A stretch of 64,000 nt of DNA from Plumapathes pennacea (GCA_964036295.1 OZ038463.1:14468069-14532068), one strand, 5' to 3'; counted from the first letter of the stretch, positions 33,251 to 46,709 are shown. Program-made: numbers and translations. The notes: generated by a model not told the origin, from the letters alone.

Positions 33251-34976
33251 CTTGTCCTCGTCGTGTTCTTTAAAAGTTTTCCAGTTGGAATCGTTGTTGC
33301 TGAACTTGATCTTGTAAGATGTTAGCCACTGGTCCTTATTATAGCGCCCTTGTGTGGCTACTTTTGTCACGATCTTTGTCTCTCCCAAGTCGACCTGCAG
33401 CCATTCTCCTGCGACACTTGGCCTAGCAGCCCAACATCCTTGTCTGGCCGGGTTATTTAAGCGTCCATGGAACGCCTCGTGGCCAAAGCTATATTCGGAT
33501 GAAGCGGTTAAGGCTGCATCCAATAACAGTCCGTTCTCCATCCCAAAAGCTGTGCTACACGCTGTGACGAGAAAAGAAGAATATGTCATACTTTGTGATG
33601 ATTCGAGGGCAATGAGATCAGTGTTGCAGTGCCATTTTGCTATTGCCTTGTGATATCGTTGAAGTCCTTATCTGTGATGATCTAGAGGAACAGTCATACT
33701 TGATAATCCATTTCATTGGTCTAAACAAATTCTCTTCTTAACTAAGACCTAAAATCCTAAGCATTGATTAGTAACATGTTTTCTTCTGTAACAACGAGTA
33801 GTCAGCGCTAACTAAGAAAAAAACTGTACCAATGAACAAGAACCACTGCTTCTGTTAATTATTTCAATCTGAATGTTTGACTGTGTCCTGTTTTAATAAT
33901 TGTTTCCGTTTAGTCACTAATCAATACTTGAAACTGTGATACTACTAGTCAAATAACTGAATAACAAGCCGGCTGAAGTAGCTGTTGCGCTACAATCAAA
34001 TTACACTAACTTTCGCTTCTTACCTGAGCTTCTCTTAATTATTTCAATCTGAATGTTTGACTGTGTCCTGTGCGAGAAGTGGACCCCGCGAGAACAGTCG
34101 AGTGGCGCAAGGGAATATTTCAGGTTTTTGCTCGTATTTCTCGAGATCTTCACAGAAGTGGTAAGTACTGTTAAGTAAGTCATCCTGTTTTAATAATTGT
34201 TTCCGCTTAGTCACTAATCAATACTTTAAACTGCTAGAGTAACGGCCATACTTGATAATCCATTTCATTGGTCTAAACAAACTCTCTCCTTAAGGGGGCA
34301 GTCCTGTAAAACTAAGACCGAAAGTCCTAAACATTGAACAAGAACTATTGCTTCTGTTGATATTCTAATCTGAATGTTTGACTGTGTCCTGTGCGAGAAG
34401 TGGACCCCGCGAGAACAGCCGAGTGGCGCAAGGGAATATTTCAGGTTTTTGCTCGTATTTCTCGAGATCTTTACAGAAGTGGTAAGTGCTGTAAGCTTAG
34501 TCATCCTGTTATGATAAAACGAAGTAACAAGCCTGAAGTTCATATGCCGTTGCGCTATAATCAAATTCCACTAACTTGCGGTTACCTGAGCAGATGGGCC
34601 GTCCTTTAGTCACGTGACACACCTTCATCTTGTTGCACAACACGTCACTGCACGCCACGTAGTCACGTGTCGGGTTATCTTCGTAAATCACGTGATTAAC
34701 CAACTTGAGGTGAAGAGGATGAGAGAGCCTCGTTCGTGCGTTGAGTTCACAACGCTTTTGGTTGAGATGGTAGTTGATGCTGTAGCAGTGCAAGTTTTTG
34801 ACGCACTGATCCATGCAGTCGTCAGCGTCGTAGCATTGCTCAGATGAAATCACGTGACCGACAAGTTGACGATTGAAAAAGCGATTGGTTCTGCTTCTGC
34901 ACTGGGACGAGGCGGAATATAATACGTTATCGGCGACTAACAGGAATACGATAATGATGCCAGCTGAGTCCTTCAT
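33251..34976 (-). CDS. Secreted PAN/Apple plus discoidin (F5/8 type C) protein, 3' end not found
   Basis: Exon 1 (34976-34586) starts MKDSAGIIIVFLLVADNVL, a signal peptide, followed by a PAN/Apple-like domain with paired cysteines (SSEQCYDADDCMDQCVKNLH). It ends PIC-S at donor TCAG|gtaacc, phase 1. Exon 2 (33561-33251) starts after ctcgtcacag, restores phase, and encodes the first two thirds of an F5/8C domain (GCWAARPSVAGEWLQVDLGE and TKVATQGRYNKDQWLTSYKI). It ends at donor AAG|gtgagt. Such cnidarian proteins are extracellular adhesion or carbohydrate-binding molecules. The terminal exon with the last discoidin strands and Cys is not visible downstream, where a 22-bp array and tandem duplications lie. 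The gene may be truncated by these or have a distant exon. The intron holds duplicated sequence (33700-34510). Confidence 0.83.
33690..34510. repeat. Duplicated segments in the PAN/discoidin intron
   Basis: Two copies of gcgagaagtggaccccgcga to cagaagtggtaagt (about 34070-34165 and 34392-34490), and two copies of acttgataatccatttcatt (about 33697 and 34252). Open frames on both strands through the unit do not continue beyond it. Confidence 0.8.
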
Positions 34977-34984
34977 ATTGCTGT

Positions 34985-36250
34985 GACCTGTGACAAAAGT
35001 CCGATGAGAAGGTCTAAATTTACATGCTATCTACCATTTACACATTGTGTAAGGGCCTGTTTACAAAGAGATAGGGTTACCTTAGCGCTAGGGTTACTCT
35101 GGTATCAAGTTTATCCTAGCGCTTTAAACAAGGACCCTCGCTATAAAAGGGATAGCTCCTCCCCCTTTCCCGTGACGTCAGCACAATTTTGAAAAATAAA
35201 ATGGCGGATATGAGTGAGCAGCAAACCAAATATACATATTTCGGTAAAACTCTCCCTTTATCAAGAGAATATTTAAGATAATATTCAATGGTGGACAATT
35301 GTTGTGAATAAAGTAGTCTGTTGCGTTTATTTACTTGCTTTTGGACGATTTTGGCTGTTTTTTGACGAACGTTTGAATTTCGCGCTTGTAAACCGTCACT
35401 GTCAACCTCGGCCCACCATTACTTTGCCACAGTCTCTCCTCTCCTTGTCTTTTGAGCCTGCAGAGCAGCTGAACGCGATCTTTCTCATCCTAGCATGCTC
35501 TGTGAGGGTTATTATTATACACTGCTCCATTGATGGCGGAAGTTGAACAATTGTCGTTGTTGTCTTCCACCTTCAATTGAGCGGTTTCTCGCGCGCACGC
35601 GATCGCTTAGCTTTCCAATTTTTGCGTAGCTGGTTATCATGGATCATTCGTGTACCAAAAAGCCAAAATTAACGACCTCCCGAGCTCCTCGACTGCGATT
35701 TTACCATCCAATTAGAAGTGGAATCCCGTATGGAGGATCGCCTCAAAGGATTGAAGACGCGTATTCAACATGCGAAGAATGCGCTTTCGATAACTGGCCG
35801 AACGCCACTGGGAAACGTTAGGATGTTGGAACGGCTTTTAGATTCTTTTGAGCAGCAAGAGCGGGGACATTTGTCTAGTCGTCGTGTTCCTTCCTTCGGC
35901 CAACGGAAGAGTTGATGCGTTCACACTAACCGAGATTTGCCCTCCTTAGCGGCAGGTAACGAGAAACACTTTCTTTATTCTGTGTAAATGTTGTGTCTAT
36001 CGCTGTAATCAAAAACCGTGCAAGGACCTTTGATCCTGCGGATATCTGGTTGAGCCAAAGACCCGTTGGTCTAGGCGGGAAATTCGCATTGCGCTCGTAC
36101 TCATATTGTCGATTTCATTTCTTTACGTGTTATCCTAAACCTAAATTAAAATAGTAGTACAATTGACATTCCTAATAAATACTCTCGAGCTCAAAGTAAT
36201 AAAATAAAATTTCAGAAAGTATTGTGTATAATGTGTTTAGTTATACGCTT
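34985..36250. other. Upstream flank of the PAN/discoidin gene; doubtful short frames
   Basis: Near 35639-35915, two overlapping plus frames look partly protein-like (MEDRLKGLKTRIQHAKNALS, then RMLERLLDSFEQQERGH), perhaps a gag-like fragment with a frameshift. I cannot name the family. The remainder (including tagcgctagggtta words at about 35070-35130) looks like repeat remnants. A (TC)n run is at 36257-36278. Confidence 0.3.
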
Positions 36251-36279
36251 TAGTTATCTCTCTCTCTCTCTCTCTCTTC

Positions 36280-37255
36280 GGCTGTTATCAATGAAATGTA
36301 AGAGCGCCTTGGTGGTGATGTTCACGGCTCGAGGTCTGGAGCGAAATGAGTGACAGCTTGGCCTGTCCAACGGTCCTTTTATAGTCAGGGTCCGTGTTTA
36401 AGATTGCCTCTTTTTTTTAATCAACGTGTTTACAAAGTTATTTATAGGCGGATTTAGAAAAAAATAATTATACTGAGTTCAATGATGAATTGTTTACTTT
36501 TATATCAAGATAACTTTGTAGCGCAAAATCTTGCTGAAACTGACAACCAGAATTAAGCCGAGAAAGGGCAAAGACGGAATACAAAAGTTTTAAATCTCGA
36601 AACGATGTAAACGAAAGTTTACCAGGGTACCCCGGTTACACTAGCTGTTTTAATTTGCTTGTAGATCCGGGCCTGCTTTGTCCCGGGTACCCGGATTACG
36701 ACCTGAAATACATGGGTATAGAGTGTGTAAAAAAATGTACACAATTTGTACTAAACCATGTGTCTAGATTATATGTAGATTACGTGTAAAATGTATACTA
36801 GCAAGAGAGTATGATACTAACCATACTGACATACCGTGTAAAAGGTAGAATATTTTCAGTGCATGTCCAAGGGAAATTCTCTAGAGTCCTTTAAGAAATG
36901 TTTTTGAACTTTTTATTTTTATTTTGTTTTTACTTCTATTTTTGCACTCCGGCTCTGTAAACACGGCAAGGGTTTTATAATTCTTTTATAAAGTAAACGA
37001 CAGTAATACTACCGCAAAAACGACCGTTTTACGGATTATCAAAGTCGAGATTCTCAACACACAAACTGAAACCAATCACAGATCGAGGTGCTGAGCGGAC
37101 GAAACAAAGTTTTCAAATCTTCAAACTATGAACTTACGAATGCTGGAGAAATGAATAATCAAAGGTCATTCCATCAATGAATCTCAAATTGAACTTCCCT
37201 CGGCTCGGTTGGCGCTTCCGTTGTATCCAGAGCACGAGAGGACCAGGCAGAGGCG
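36280..37255. other. Intergenic, nothing recognised
   Basis: AT-rich DNA with no supportable exon or element ends. Confidence 0.4.
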
Positions 37256-37258
37256 ACA

Positions 37259-37730
37259 CATGCCATCTCACCGATTTCCATGAAACTTGGCCAGTTGAAA
37301 GGGTTCAATGCCAAACTCAAAAACGTCAAGTGGTTCAAATTTTGAAAAAATTCTGGCATTGGAGATATTTAGCTTTAAGTATGGCTAGTTTCAACAGTTC
37401 AGGAAATATCACGTGACATGGTCAATCATTAACCACGATTGATTGAAAACCAATTGTTAATATGACTTACAAACTTTGTCGTAAACTTGGGAAGGATGCA
37501 GCAATAAACAAGCCAAAGGAAAACCAACTCCAATAAATATCCTGCACAGGAGAGCTGTTTACTTTTTTTCTATATTTTATCAGTATTTTTGCATTTTTTC
37601 CTGAAAAAGCAGGGGGGGTGGTTTAACTCCCCCGGATTTTTTTCAAAATTTGAACCACTTGACGTTTTTGAGTTTAGCATTGAACCCTTTCAACTGGCCA
37701 AGTTTCATGGAAATCGGTGAGATGGCATAT
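37259..37730. repeat. Inverted repeat, about 95-bp arms, 280-bp spacer
   Basis: ctcaccgatttccatgaaac onwards (37267-37352) is inverted at about 37635-37727 with few mismatches. Probable remnant of a hairpin or TIR element. Confidence 0.88.
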
Positions 37731-37734
37731 CTCG

Positions 37735-38733
<999 letters not shown>

Positions 38734-38736
38734 TTA

Positions 38737-39855
38737 TTTATAAAATAACTATGATACTACGCGCGCTCTGATTGGTTAAAAAACCATTTTACATTTTATG
38801 AATAAGTACAAAGACATGGAAATGACGAATCCTGAAATGAAAAGACTGCGTGTCGTCCCCTACTTCAAAGATTCATGTGTTACAGAAACTGCAGTGGGCT
38901 ATTAGAGCAAATAGTGAAGCCGTGTGCAAATCATGTGCAATTAGTGAAGCAGCGTGAAGAAAAGTTGTTCGAATATTGCATGAAATTTAATTCGGAAACC
39001 GTGAGACAGAAAGCCAACAATTACACAGTCAAAGAACATTCTCTAAAGTTTCTAACCTTTATACCTTCGTCTCCTGTGGCTCGTAGCTAGTAACTAGATG
39101 GCTTAGATCACCGGAGTTTCACACGAATAATTGTAGGTTTATGGTGATGAAGGCACAAACAGTCTTCGTTAACTATGAGTCTTTCTCGGCTGTCGGCTCG
39201 GCGGCACAAAAGCTGTTGAGTCAATTCAATGGAGTTGACTGTCGTCCGGCAGAGTTCAAGTAATGCTCAAGTAAAGCAAACAAATGTACAAACTACCTTC
39301 TTCAGCAGAATAGTGTTGTTGTGCAGACATGTTTACGTCGAGTGACACCGTTGTTCTGAAAGTTGAAACCTGACGGCTCAAAACATTCTCGCCGGTTCTT
39401 TTGAATTCTTGACAAACAGTGGTACTAATATCCGACACATTTCTTGCGAAATTCATCTTCATTTAGCAGCCTGTCAAGTTTTTCAAGTGAACGGGAGTGG
39501 TGTTCCGTTTTCATTCATGGACTGACTTGAGCGAAGTGCCGTGAAACAGACTTTCCGATTGGACAAGCGTGCGTTTTGACGGTTTTCGGGAGAATCTTGA
39601 ACTTGATCATTTTCAATATAAAGTTCTTTCAGGTAATAAAAGCTTCGTTATTTTATAAAAGCAATATGACACTCGTTTCCATGTCTATGTACTCTTATAT
39701 AAACACTTGGGATGTTGGGAGAACACGAGAAAAAGTTCAAAATCACTCGCCGAAGCGGCTCGTGATTTTGAACTTTTTCTCGTATTCTCCCAACATCCCG
39801 CGTGTTTATATAAGAGTACATAGACATGGAAACTCGTGTTATATTGCTTAAATAT
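38737..39855. mobile_element. 1.1-kb repeat family, copy 1
   Basis: Starts ataaaataactatgatacta with cgcgcgctctgattgg and ends in a hairpin (about 39669-39839) with arms of about 75 bp around cactcgccgaagcggctcgtg. Copies 2 (about 42489-43597) and 3 (about 52523-53623) are over 95% alike by eye. A 71-codon plus frame (CYRNCSGLLEQIVKPCANH onward) is preserved in all three. No transposase and no clear target duplication. Confidence 0.9.
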
Positions 39856-39871
39856 ATATATATATATATAT

Positions 39872-40846
39872 ATTTATTATATGACTGTGACGTAGTTTTA
39901 CCATATAAGGTCGCAACAGAGTGCCGGTACGGGAGCGTATTACACACTTCAAGTCCGTATTACACTGTAGAAAACCGGTTTGACCGGCTTAGACGCGCGC
40001 GTATCACAAATGAATCAAAGATTTTTCTGAGTGTAAGGTAAAACAGTGCAACGAAAGTCTATGACTTTTCAGATACAAGACCCTTCCATCGAAAGAAACT
40101 GTTACTGCATAATTTGTCAAGGAAGAGAAAGCACAGTTCAGTTGGTGGAAAGCGAACAATCGCCATGGACAAACGGCAGCTCTGACTCCGTTTTCCGCAC
40201 GATGCCGTCACTGTAAACACTGCAAAATGATTTTCGCCGTGTACGAACACTGTTTTGAGTGGTTCCTTTGCTGGAAGGGGTCTTAAACTTTCTACAACCA
40301 GGCAGGAAATCGGTGAGTTGTTAATAATTTATAACTTGACAACGTGTCGGCGGTAAAAATCCTAGTTGTGTTATGAAAGTTTCAGATTCTTCAACGTACA
40401 CATTCGCTGGCTCTGTTCTTGTGTTTATTCCTTAGCTACTCCGAGAAAATAAAAACCCTGTTTTGAGTACAAAGCTGCTTGCTATTGAAGAACAAAAATG
40501 GTTAAAAGTTTAAGCGAAGTGATCGATTTCAACCGCTCGAAGCACGTTTGTTCGCTGAATATTTATTCTGTCGAAGCAAGCATTTTCGTCTCTAGCGCAT
40601 TTATCTTGGCACATTTAATCTGAATTGAACTTCGATCATTTGGTGGCATAACTTCTTTAATTTTCTCTGTCAAGATTTTTAAATCGATGACCGGATTGGA
40701 AGCTGTAAGTGAATCTTTGTGTAAATGAGTGTGCGCACATTTTGCCTGGGATTGAATGAAAACAGTTTTGCTCGAAGTCTCTGTTTTATGTTTGCTGAAA
40801 TATATTTTATATAAAGGTAAAACTACGTCACAGTCATATAATAAAT
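39872..40846. mobile_element. Non-autonomous DNA transposon with perfect 31-bp TIRs
   Basis: atttattatatgactgtgac and on to ..gttttacc (39872-39902) is repeated as an exact reverse complement at 40816-40846. The 975-bp element has no recognisable coding capacity. TIR start and A/T flanks suggest a TA-targeting family (inference). Confidence 0.92.
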
Positions 40847-40856
40847 CCCTCATTCG

Positions 40857-40979
40857 ATAGTTTAGCGCGTAATACGGGCCGGCATTTCACTCGTTACTCG
40901 CATTTTTCCTCGCCCCGCAGCGGGGCTCGGAAAAATACGAGCAACTCGTAAAATACCGGCCCGTATTACGCGCTAAACC
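40857..40979. repeat. Long palindrome with cctcgccccgcagcggggctcgg centre
   Basis: Arms tagtttagcgcgtaatacgg and ccgtattacgcgctaaacca enclose a CG-rich centre. Member of the CTCG-centred palindrome group. Confidence 0.9.
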
Positions 40980-40999
40980 ATGGAATAAGATATATTTAT

Positions 41000-41215
41000 T
41001 ACACGACTTCACATTTTCGAGTACAAATACGGGCCAAAACGAGTGCAAAGATGGGAGCGTATTGCACTCGTCAGGAACCAGATCAACTGGTTTATTAGAT
41101 TACGTGATCAATTTTCGCAAGCAAAGTTTACGAACGCGTCATTTTTTGTTCCATTTTGCGCGCGGCGAGAACGTTTGCCCTGCTTCGTTTATCGTATATT
41201 ATAACATAGTCACGA
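41000..41215. repeat. Repeat matching the left part of 15585-15770
   Basis: Shares cacgacttcacattttcgag, attgcactcgtcaggaacca and gtttacgaacgcgtcattt with the intronic element at 15.6 kb, but adds a gcgcgcggcgagaacg segment. Confidence 0.8.
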
Positions 41216-42155
41216 TACAAGCCGCGCGCTGATTGGTCGAAAACCGAGGTTTGCCAGAGTATAAACCACACTTACCCGTGGTTTATAAGTTATAAACCAC
41301 GCTTACGTCATCCTCTGGCAAAAAAGAGAAAATAATGCGATAATGGAGTCACCAATGCCCAACTTCGAGATAAAATTTGGCTTTAAGTGAAGGCACCGGC
41401 TAGTACGGTTCACCGTGAATCGGTAAAGAACGTGACCTCATCAAAAAGCACTTCAACAGTTTGGAGAGGGAAAATCTATGTCGAAGAACGGCAAGTTTCT
41501 TGTCAGCGTCGTGGAAAGCGACTCGGTTTAAGCACTGTCCCTAAGTACAGCATATTTGGGAGTCACAATTACTTCAGTGGTTTGTTTGAATGGAGTTGAA
41601 TGCTTCAACAAGGAAGGAGAGAGCAAATCATTCAGTTGAAGAAGATCAGCCGTGAGCAATCACTGAATATGAACGGCGAAGACAGACGAACAGACGTGTT
41701 TGTAGTGATGCAAGAGAAAGAATTTCCGACGATGTGCCTGAAAAAAATGATTGAAGAATTTTCGGACGGAGTTCAAATGATTGTACTACGAGGTAGTGTC
41801 AAGAAATCGGTAAGTTTTCATTCACACAATTTTCGAGTCGGCCGTTGGAGCATTTGTTGATTCCCTTCAAATTTGCATTTTATGCACTAGCCGACTGTAT
41901 GATTTCATGTACTTGTAGTCCAAAGTTCTACGGGAAATATATAGTCCTTTACTGTGAGATGTTGTCTAATTTTATATAACAGAAAAGCTGAAAAGTTGAA
42001 GCGAAACTGTACTGACTTGGCAATTCGGACCGCCGAGCCGTTTAGGAGAATCTATTTTTTCATCGCTGTCAGCATTCCAACATTTTTGATGAATAAAGAC
42101 AGTTTTATTGTGAAAGTTTTGAAGTTCTATGTTATAAAACAAATAAACCAGCTTT
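41216..42155. other. No confident gene; short open frames
   Basis: Plus frames at 41387-41599 and 41600-41860 are open (the second with NGEDRRTDVFVVMQEKEFPT, then a possible donor aatcg|gtaag). They have no recognised domain, and the two frames do not join convincingly. Possibly a fragment of a transposon protein. Confidence 0.3.
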
Positions 42156-42159
42156 AAGC

Positions 42160-42312
42160 GTGCTCCGTTCAGAAATAAAGCACTTAGCAAGTGCCGAGAG
42201 CACTCAAGAAGTGGGGAAAAACGCTCGCCTTCGACTCGCGTTTCTCCCTACACTTCTTTCGTGCTCTCGTCACTTGCTGCGTGCTTTATTTCTGAACGGA
42301 GCACGCTTGAAG
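42160..42312. repeat. Long palindrome, exp. arms of about 70 bp
   Basis: gcgtgctccgttcagaaata and its inverse tatttctgaacggagcacgc flank the centre cgctcgccttcgactcgcg. Confidence 0.9.
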
Positions 42313-42329
42313 CTGGTTTATTTGTTAAA

Positions 42330-42480
42330 TAAACAATTTATTACACAAAAAGTCGTGCAATACGGCTGTATTTTTACTCGTCAGTTTTATTTTTTCTCGC
42401 CTGAAGCAGGCTCGAAAAAATAAAACCGACTCGTAAAAATACTTCGCCGTATTGCACTCCTTCCCGTGTAATAACCTCTT
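42330..42480. repeat. Long palindrome, copy of 15770-15930
   Basis: gtcgtgcaatacggctgtat..ctcgcctgaagcaggctcg..cgtattgcactcc, immediately 5' of copy 2 of the 1.1-kb family. Confidence 0.9.
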
Positions 42481-42488
42481 TATATATA

Positions 42489-43597
42489 TTTATAAAATAA
42501 CTATGATACTACGCGCGCTCTGATTGGTTAAAAAACCATTTTATAAATAAGTACAAAGACATGGAAATGACGAATCCTGAAATGAAAAGACTGCGTGTCG
42601 TCCCGTACTTCAAAGATTCATGTGTTACAGAAACTGCAGTGGGCTATTAGAGCAAATAGTGAAGCCGTGTGCAAATCATGTGCAATTAGTGAAGCAGCGT
42701 GAAGAAAAGTTGTCCGAATATTGCATGAAATTTAATTCGGAAACCGTGAGACAGAAAGCCAACAATTACACAGTCAAAGAACATTCTCTAAAGTTTCTAA
42801 CCTTTATACCTTCGTCTCCTGTGGCTCGTAGCTAGTAACTAGATGGCTTAGATCACCGGAGTTTCACACGAATAATTGTAGGTTTATGGTGATGAAGACA
42901 CAAACAGTCTTCGCTAATGAGTCTGTCTAGGCTGTCGGCTCGGTGGCACAAAAGCTGTTGAGTCAATTCAATGGAGTTGACTGTCGTCCGGCAGAGTTCA
43001 AGTAATGCTCAAGTAAAGCAAACAAATGTACAAACTACCTTCTTCAGCAGAATAGTGTTGTTGTGCAGACATGTTTACGTCGAGTGACACCGTTGTCCTG
43101 AAAGTTGAAACCTGACGGCTCAAAACATTCTCGCCGGTTCTTTTGAATTCTTGACAAACAGTGGTACTAATATCCGACACATTTCTTGCGAAATTCATCT
43201 TCATTTAGCAGCCTGTCAAGTTTTTCAAGTGAACGGGAGTGGTGTTCCGTTTTCATTCATGGACTGACTTGAGCGAAGTGCCGTGAAACAGACTTTCCGA
43301 TTGGACGAGCGTGCGTTTTGACGGTTTTCGGGAGAATCTTGAACTTGATCATTTTCAATATAAAGTTCTTTCAGGTAATAAAAGCTTCGTTATTTTATAA
43401 AAGCAATATGACACTCGTTTCCATGTCTATGTACTCTTATATAAACACTTGGGATGTTGTGAGAACACTCGAAAAAGTTCAAAATCACTCGCCGAAGCGG
43501 CTCGTGATTTTGAACTTTTTCTCGTGTTCTCCCAACATCCCGCGTGTTTATATAAGAGTACATAGACATGGAAACTCGTGTTATATTGCTTAAATAT
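42489..43597. mobile_element. 1.1-kb repeat family, copy 2
   Basis: Same start, 71-codon frame and terminal hairpin (about 43411-43582) as copy 1. Small differences include a short deletion in the cttcgctaatgag region. Confidence 0.9.
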
Positions 43598-43746
43598 AAG
43601 AAATATATAACGCGTCACCGTGTAATATAGCCTCATCTAAACATGCGGGAAGTTGGGAGAACACGAGAGTAGCGTAAGGAAACCACGAGGCCGCCGAGGA
43701 GACTCTCCCTAGCGGATCGCACCTCCGGTGTTCACTCAAATCTTCT

Positions 43747-44110
43747 ACTAGAAATACGATAATCCCAGATACCCCCTCGCTCTGCCACTGATGGGACTTT
43801 TACTTTGGTACTCCCAACAAGAGTAGTTTTTGTTTTACCGAAATGTTGACTCAATATTTTATTCGAAGTCAAGTGCTACACGCAAAGAAAGAGAAAAAGA
43901 ATGGTGTGTGTTATACTTTTGCGTTGAAAAAGGAGTCGATTGCGTGACGAAGTACGTATTTCCCACGGTCGGCACGTCAAATTAATTCATACAGTCTGCC
44001 AAGCACGTTCTCAAAATTTAATCCCCGAGCGTAAGCGAGGGTAATAATCACAACGCTAATGCAGTAGTATCGCCTTTCTTGGAGACTCCAAGCGGGTCGC
44101 CATCTCGAAA
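43747..44110. repeat. Dispersed repeat, copy B of 2998-3695
   Basis: Shares tagaaatacgataat-ccagatacccc and cacggtcggcacgtcaaatt. The following part contains cccgagcgtaagcgaggg and gactccaagcgggtcgccat, inverted relative to 3600-3690. Confidence 0.8.
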
Positions 44111-44149
44111 TTTAATGTTCGACTATCAGTCTGGCGTACGACCTCGTTC

Positions 44150-44590
44150 CCAGGCTGTTAGGCCAGAACTGTAAACCGCCACTAAACTTCGAAAACGTCA
44201 AAAAAGAGTTGTCTTTGTTTCGCGGCTATATAGGCAAGCACGTACGTATGCATGCTCAGATCAAACCAGAAATAAAATCACGTGCCTGTGTATGAGCATG
44301 CATGTGTTTTCAATAGTTTGAGCATAGAAGTCTTTATATGACGTATCTTTCAGATGCGTTTGCGTATATTTTAGAATCAAAACCTTCCTAAGGTGTACTC
44401 TTTCATTTTTTAGGACTGAGCGAGCAACCGCTCGTGGGGGAGCTCGTTTACTAAATAAAATTCACTGTGCCGTTGTTGGACAAACGCTATAGGCTATTTT
44501 ATTCAGCTCAGAACATTGGGATATATTTAGGCATTTGGTTTGTTGAATGAAAGGAGACGAGTACTTCTTGGGGCCGGACACGAGAAGGAC
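44150..44590. repeat. Segment duplicated at about 56690-57030
   Basis: Shares aaaaagagttgtctttgttt, gagcgagcaacc-ctc and gaacattg-gatatatttagg. On the minus strand a frame (44807-44508) reads through part of it with a basic stretch (LLLRKRRPSRVRPQEV) that could be a Harbinger-like N-terminus; I cannot confirm this. Confidence 0.75.
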
Positions 44591-44954
44591 GACGTTTTCG
44601 TAGCAGCAGCCACGTTTGGAGTATCTGCTGGGCCGCTGAGGTAGCGAGAATTGACTCTTTGTGGTTTCGCTTCTTCTCCCGCCTTTCGAACAAATAATTT
44701 GGCACAAAACGATAAGCTCTGTGAACCTGGACGAGAAATATGTCAACGATGCGAAAGATCAGTCTAACTGGTCGTGGACAACTCCCAAGACTTGTAGAAT
44801 CCTTCAATAATTTTCATTGCAAGGGCCTCTACAGGGAACAGCTCATGCTTTAAAATCCCCGCCGGGCAAATAATGAAGTTGCGCCATCGTTCTGTAGTTA
44901 ATGCATAAACTCAGCCAAAACAAACTTTCTCGGCCTGGTTTTCCTCGCCCACAC

Positions 44955-45345
44955 AAAACTTTTAAGCGGCTCGCCCAAGCTTTTGGAGAGGACACTGTGG
45001 CTTTATTTGTTCCGAAATGTTTTCCGAGTTTCTCGGCCTAATTTTCCTCTCCTTCACAAAGCTTTCAGGCGGCTCGCCTAAGCTTTTGGGGAAGAAATTG
45101 TGGCTTTATTTGTTCCGAAATATTTTCCGAGTTTCTCGGCTTATTCTTCCTTTCTTACACAAAGCTTTCACGCGGCTCGCCCAAGCTTTTGGAGAGGAAA
45201 CTGTGGCTAATTTTTTGCAAAATGTTTTCGAATTTCTCGGCCTGGTTTTCCTCTCCACTCGCCCAAGCTTTTGGAGAGGAGATTGTGGCGTATTTATGCC
45301 AAAATGTGAGCGAAGTGTTTCAGAATTTCTCGGCCTGGTTTTATT
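44955..45345. repeat. Degenerate tandem repeat, about 100-bp units
   Basis: Four to five units with gctcgcccaagcttttggag, tgtggctttatttgttccga and gagtttctcggcc. Open frames here only reflect the repeat. Confidence 0.85.
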
Positions 45346-45834
45346 CACCGCGGAAACACTTGAGAAGCTATGGCCGCGGTTAGGTTAGAGCTAAAAGCGG
45401 ACTATTAGCACGCTTACGGAGTAAAGTATTCAGTAAGAGGGACGCTTTTAATAGTCCCAAACATCCACATCTTGCTGAAGTAAACGCGCTCAAATATCGG
45501 ACCCCTGAGAGTTTTGGCAACTTCAGTGTTCGATACAGTAGGAGGGCGAAAGAGTGAAGCTCGTCATGGAGTGAAATATCTTATTAACCTCGTATTTACA
45601 GTAGACATCTATTTCTCAATTCTGCTACAGCAGAATACACTAACCTGACAAATGCCCGTGAAATTTCGTTTGCGCGTGATCTCTTGTTTCTTTTACTACG
45701 GCTCGTCCTAATGTTCGGTGTCCGCATTAATTGTATCCACCTTATTTAGTCTGAGTGCAGCTGGTAGCTGGCACTAATGCATGCATCGATTATTATAACA
45801 ACGCAGAGGTTTATGTCTTAGGGCCTGGGTTAAA

Positions 45835-46078
45835 CGTCCATCTTAGCATGCGTCGAACACTTCGGGTTGACCGAAATTGTTCGATTGGCAATTGCTGTTT
45901 GCATTTAGTTCGACTCGTTCGACCCAGAGTCGACCTTATGCCGTTCTAATCGATTTCGCCAGTCGATTAGATCGAGTGAGTCGATCAAAACTCAATCAAG
46001 TCGATCTTAATTGGGACAAACGTCGGAACTAATATCACGCGTAATTGTTGAATTTAGTTCGACGCATGCTAAGATTAC
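45835..46078. repeat. Short inverted-repeat element
   Basis: catcttagcatgcgtcgaac (about 45838) is inverted at about 46056-46075. Internal sequence is rich in gtcgat/tcgac words. Confidence 0.7.
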
Positions 46079-46249
46079 TATGATCTAACTACTTTTAGGT
46101 CTAACTCCAATTTTTTCCCTTTTTTCTTTTGCTCAATATGCTATGTATATTCTCACAGAGAACATAGCATTGTTGGTGAGCGACTCGTGTATTTACTTGC
46201 ACCTAAAGTCATCGAAGGCAGGAATAATTGATGACGGCTACATGGTGAT

Positions 46250-46708
46250 TACCGTGCAGCATGAAATATTCACGGGAGTTTAATTTCGCGGATTGCCGAT
46301 TTTTTGCTTTTCGCGGGAAAAACTTTTCGTGAACTTGGATTTAAGACTTTACTGTTGGGAAAAAAATTTTCACAGATCTCAGGCAAGTTTCTGTCCGGTA
46401 TTTCACGTTCGGCACTGGTAAATAGCCACAAGGGGTTTCAATTTTTCTTACATCTTGTTTATTAATCTATAATTTACAAAATGTCACAAATCGTCCACCA
46501 CATCTCAAAGCTACAGTATACAGTAGGTTGGCCTAGAAAACATATAAGATATAGTGCTGGACGAGTTTAATAAATATATGGAGTAAATTTTGGCGGATTT
46601 TTTTCTCGTGGGAATATATTTTCGCGATATATAATTTTGGCGAATCGTCGGAAAATCCGCAAAATTAGCGAAAATAGACACCCGCGAAAATTTCATGCTA
46701 CACAGTAG
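46250..46708. mobile_element. MITE with tgcagcatgaaat-type inverted ends
   Basis: Left end accgtgcagcatgaaatatt and right end aaatttcatgctacacagta are inverted with mismatches. The interior is rich in cgcgaaa/tttcgcg words. Non-coding. Confidence 0.7.
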
Positions 46709-46709
46709 G

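Noticed and set aside
34391-34609. Plus-strand frame VDPARTAEWRKGIFQVFARI ending in gtaagt, as an exon
   Set aside because: The unit is duplicated inside the intron of the opposite-strand PAN/discoidin gene, and neither copy continues in a neighbouring exon.
38875-39090. 71-codon frame of the 1.1-kb family as a host gene
   Set aside because: Identical in three element copies and without domain or splice context. Treated as part of the repeat, though kept as an observation.
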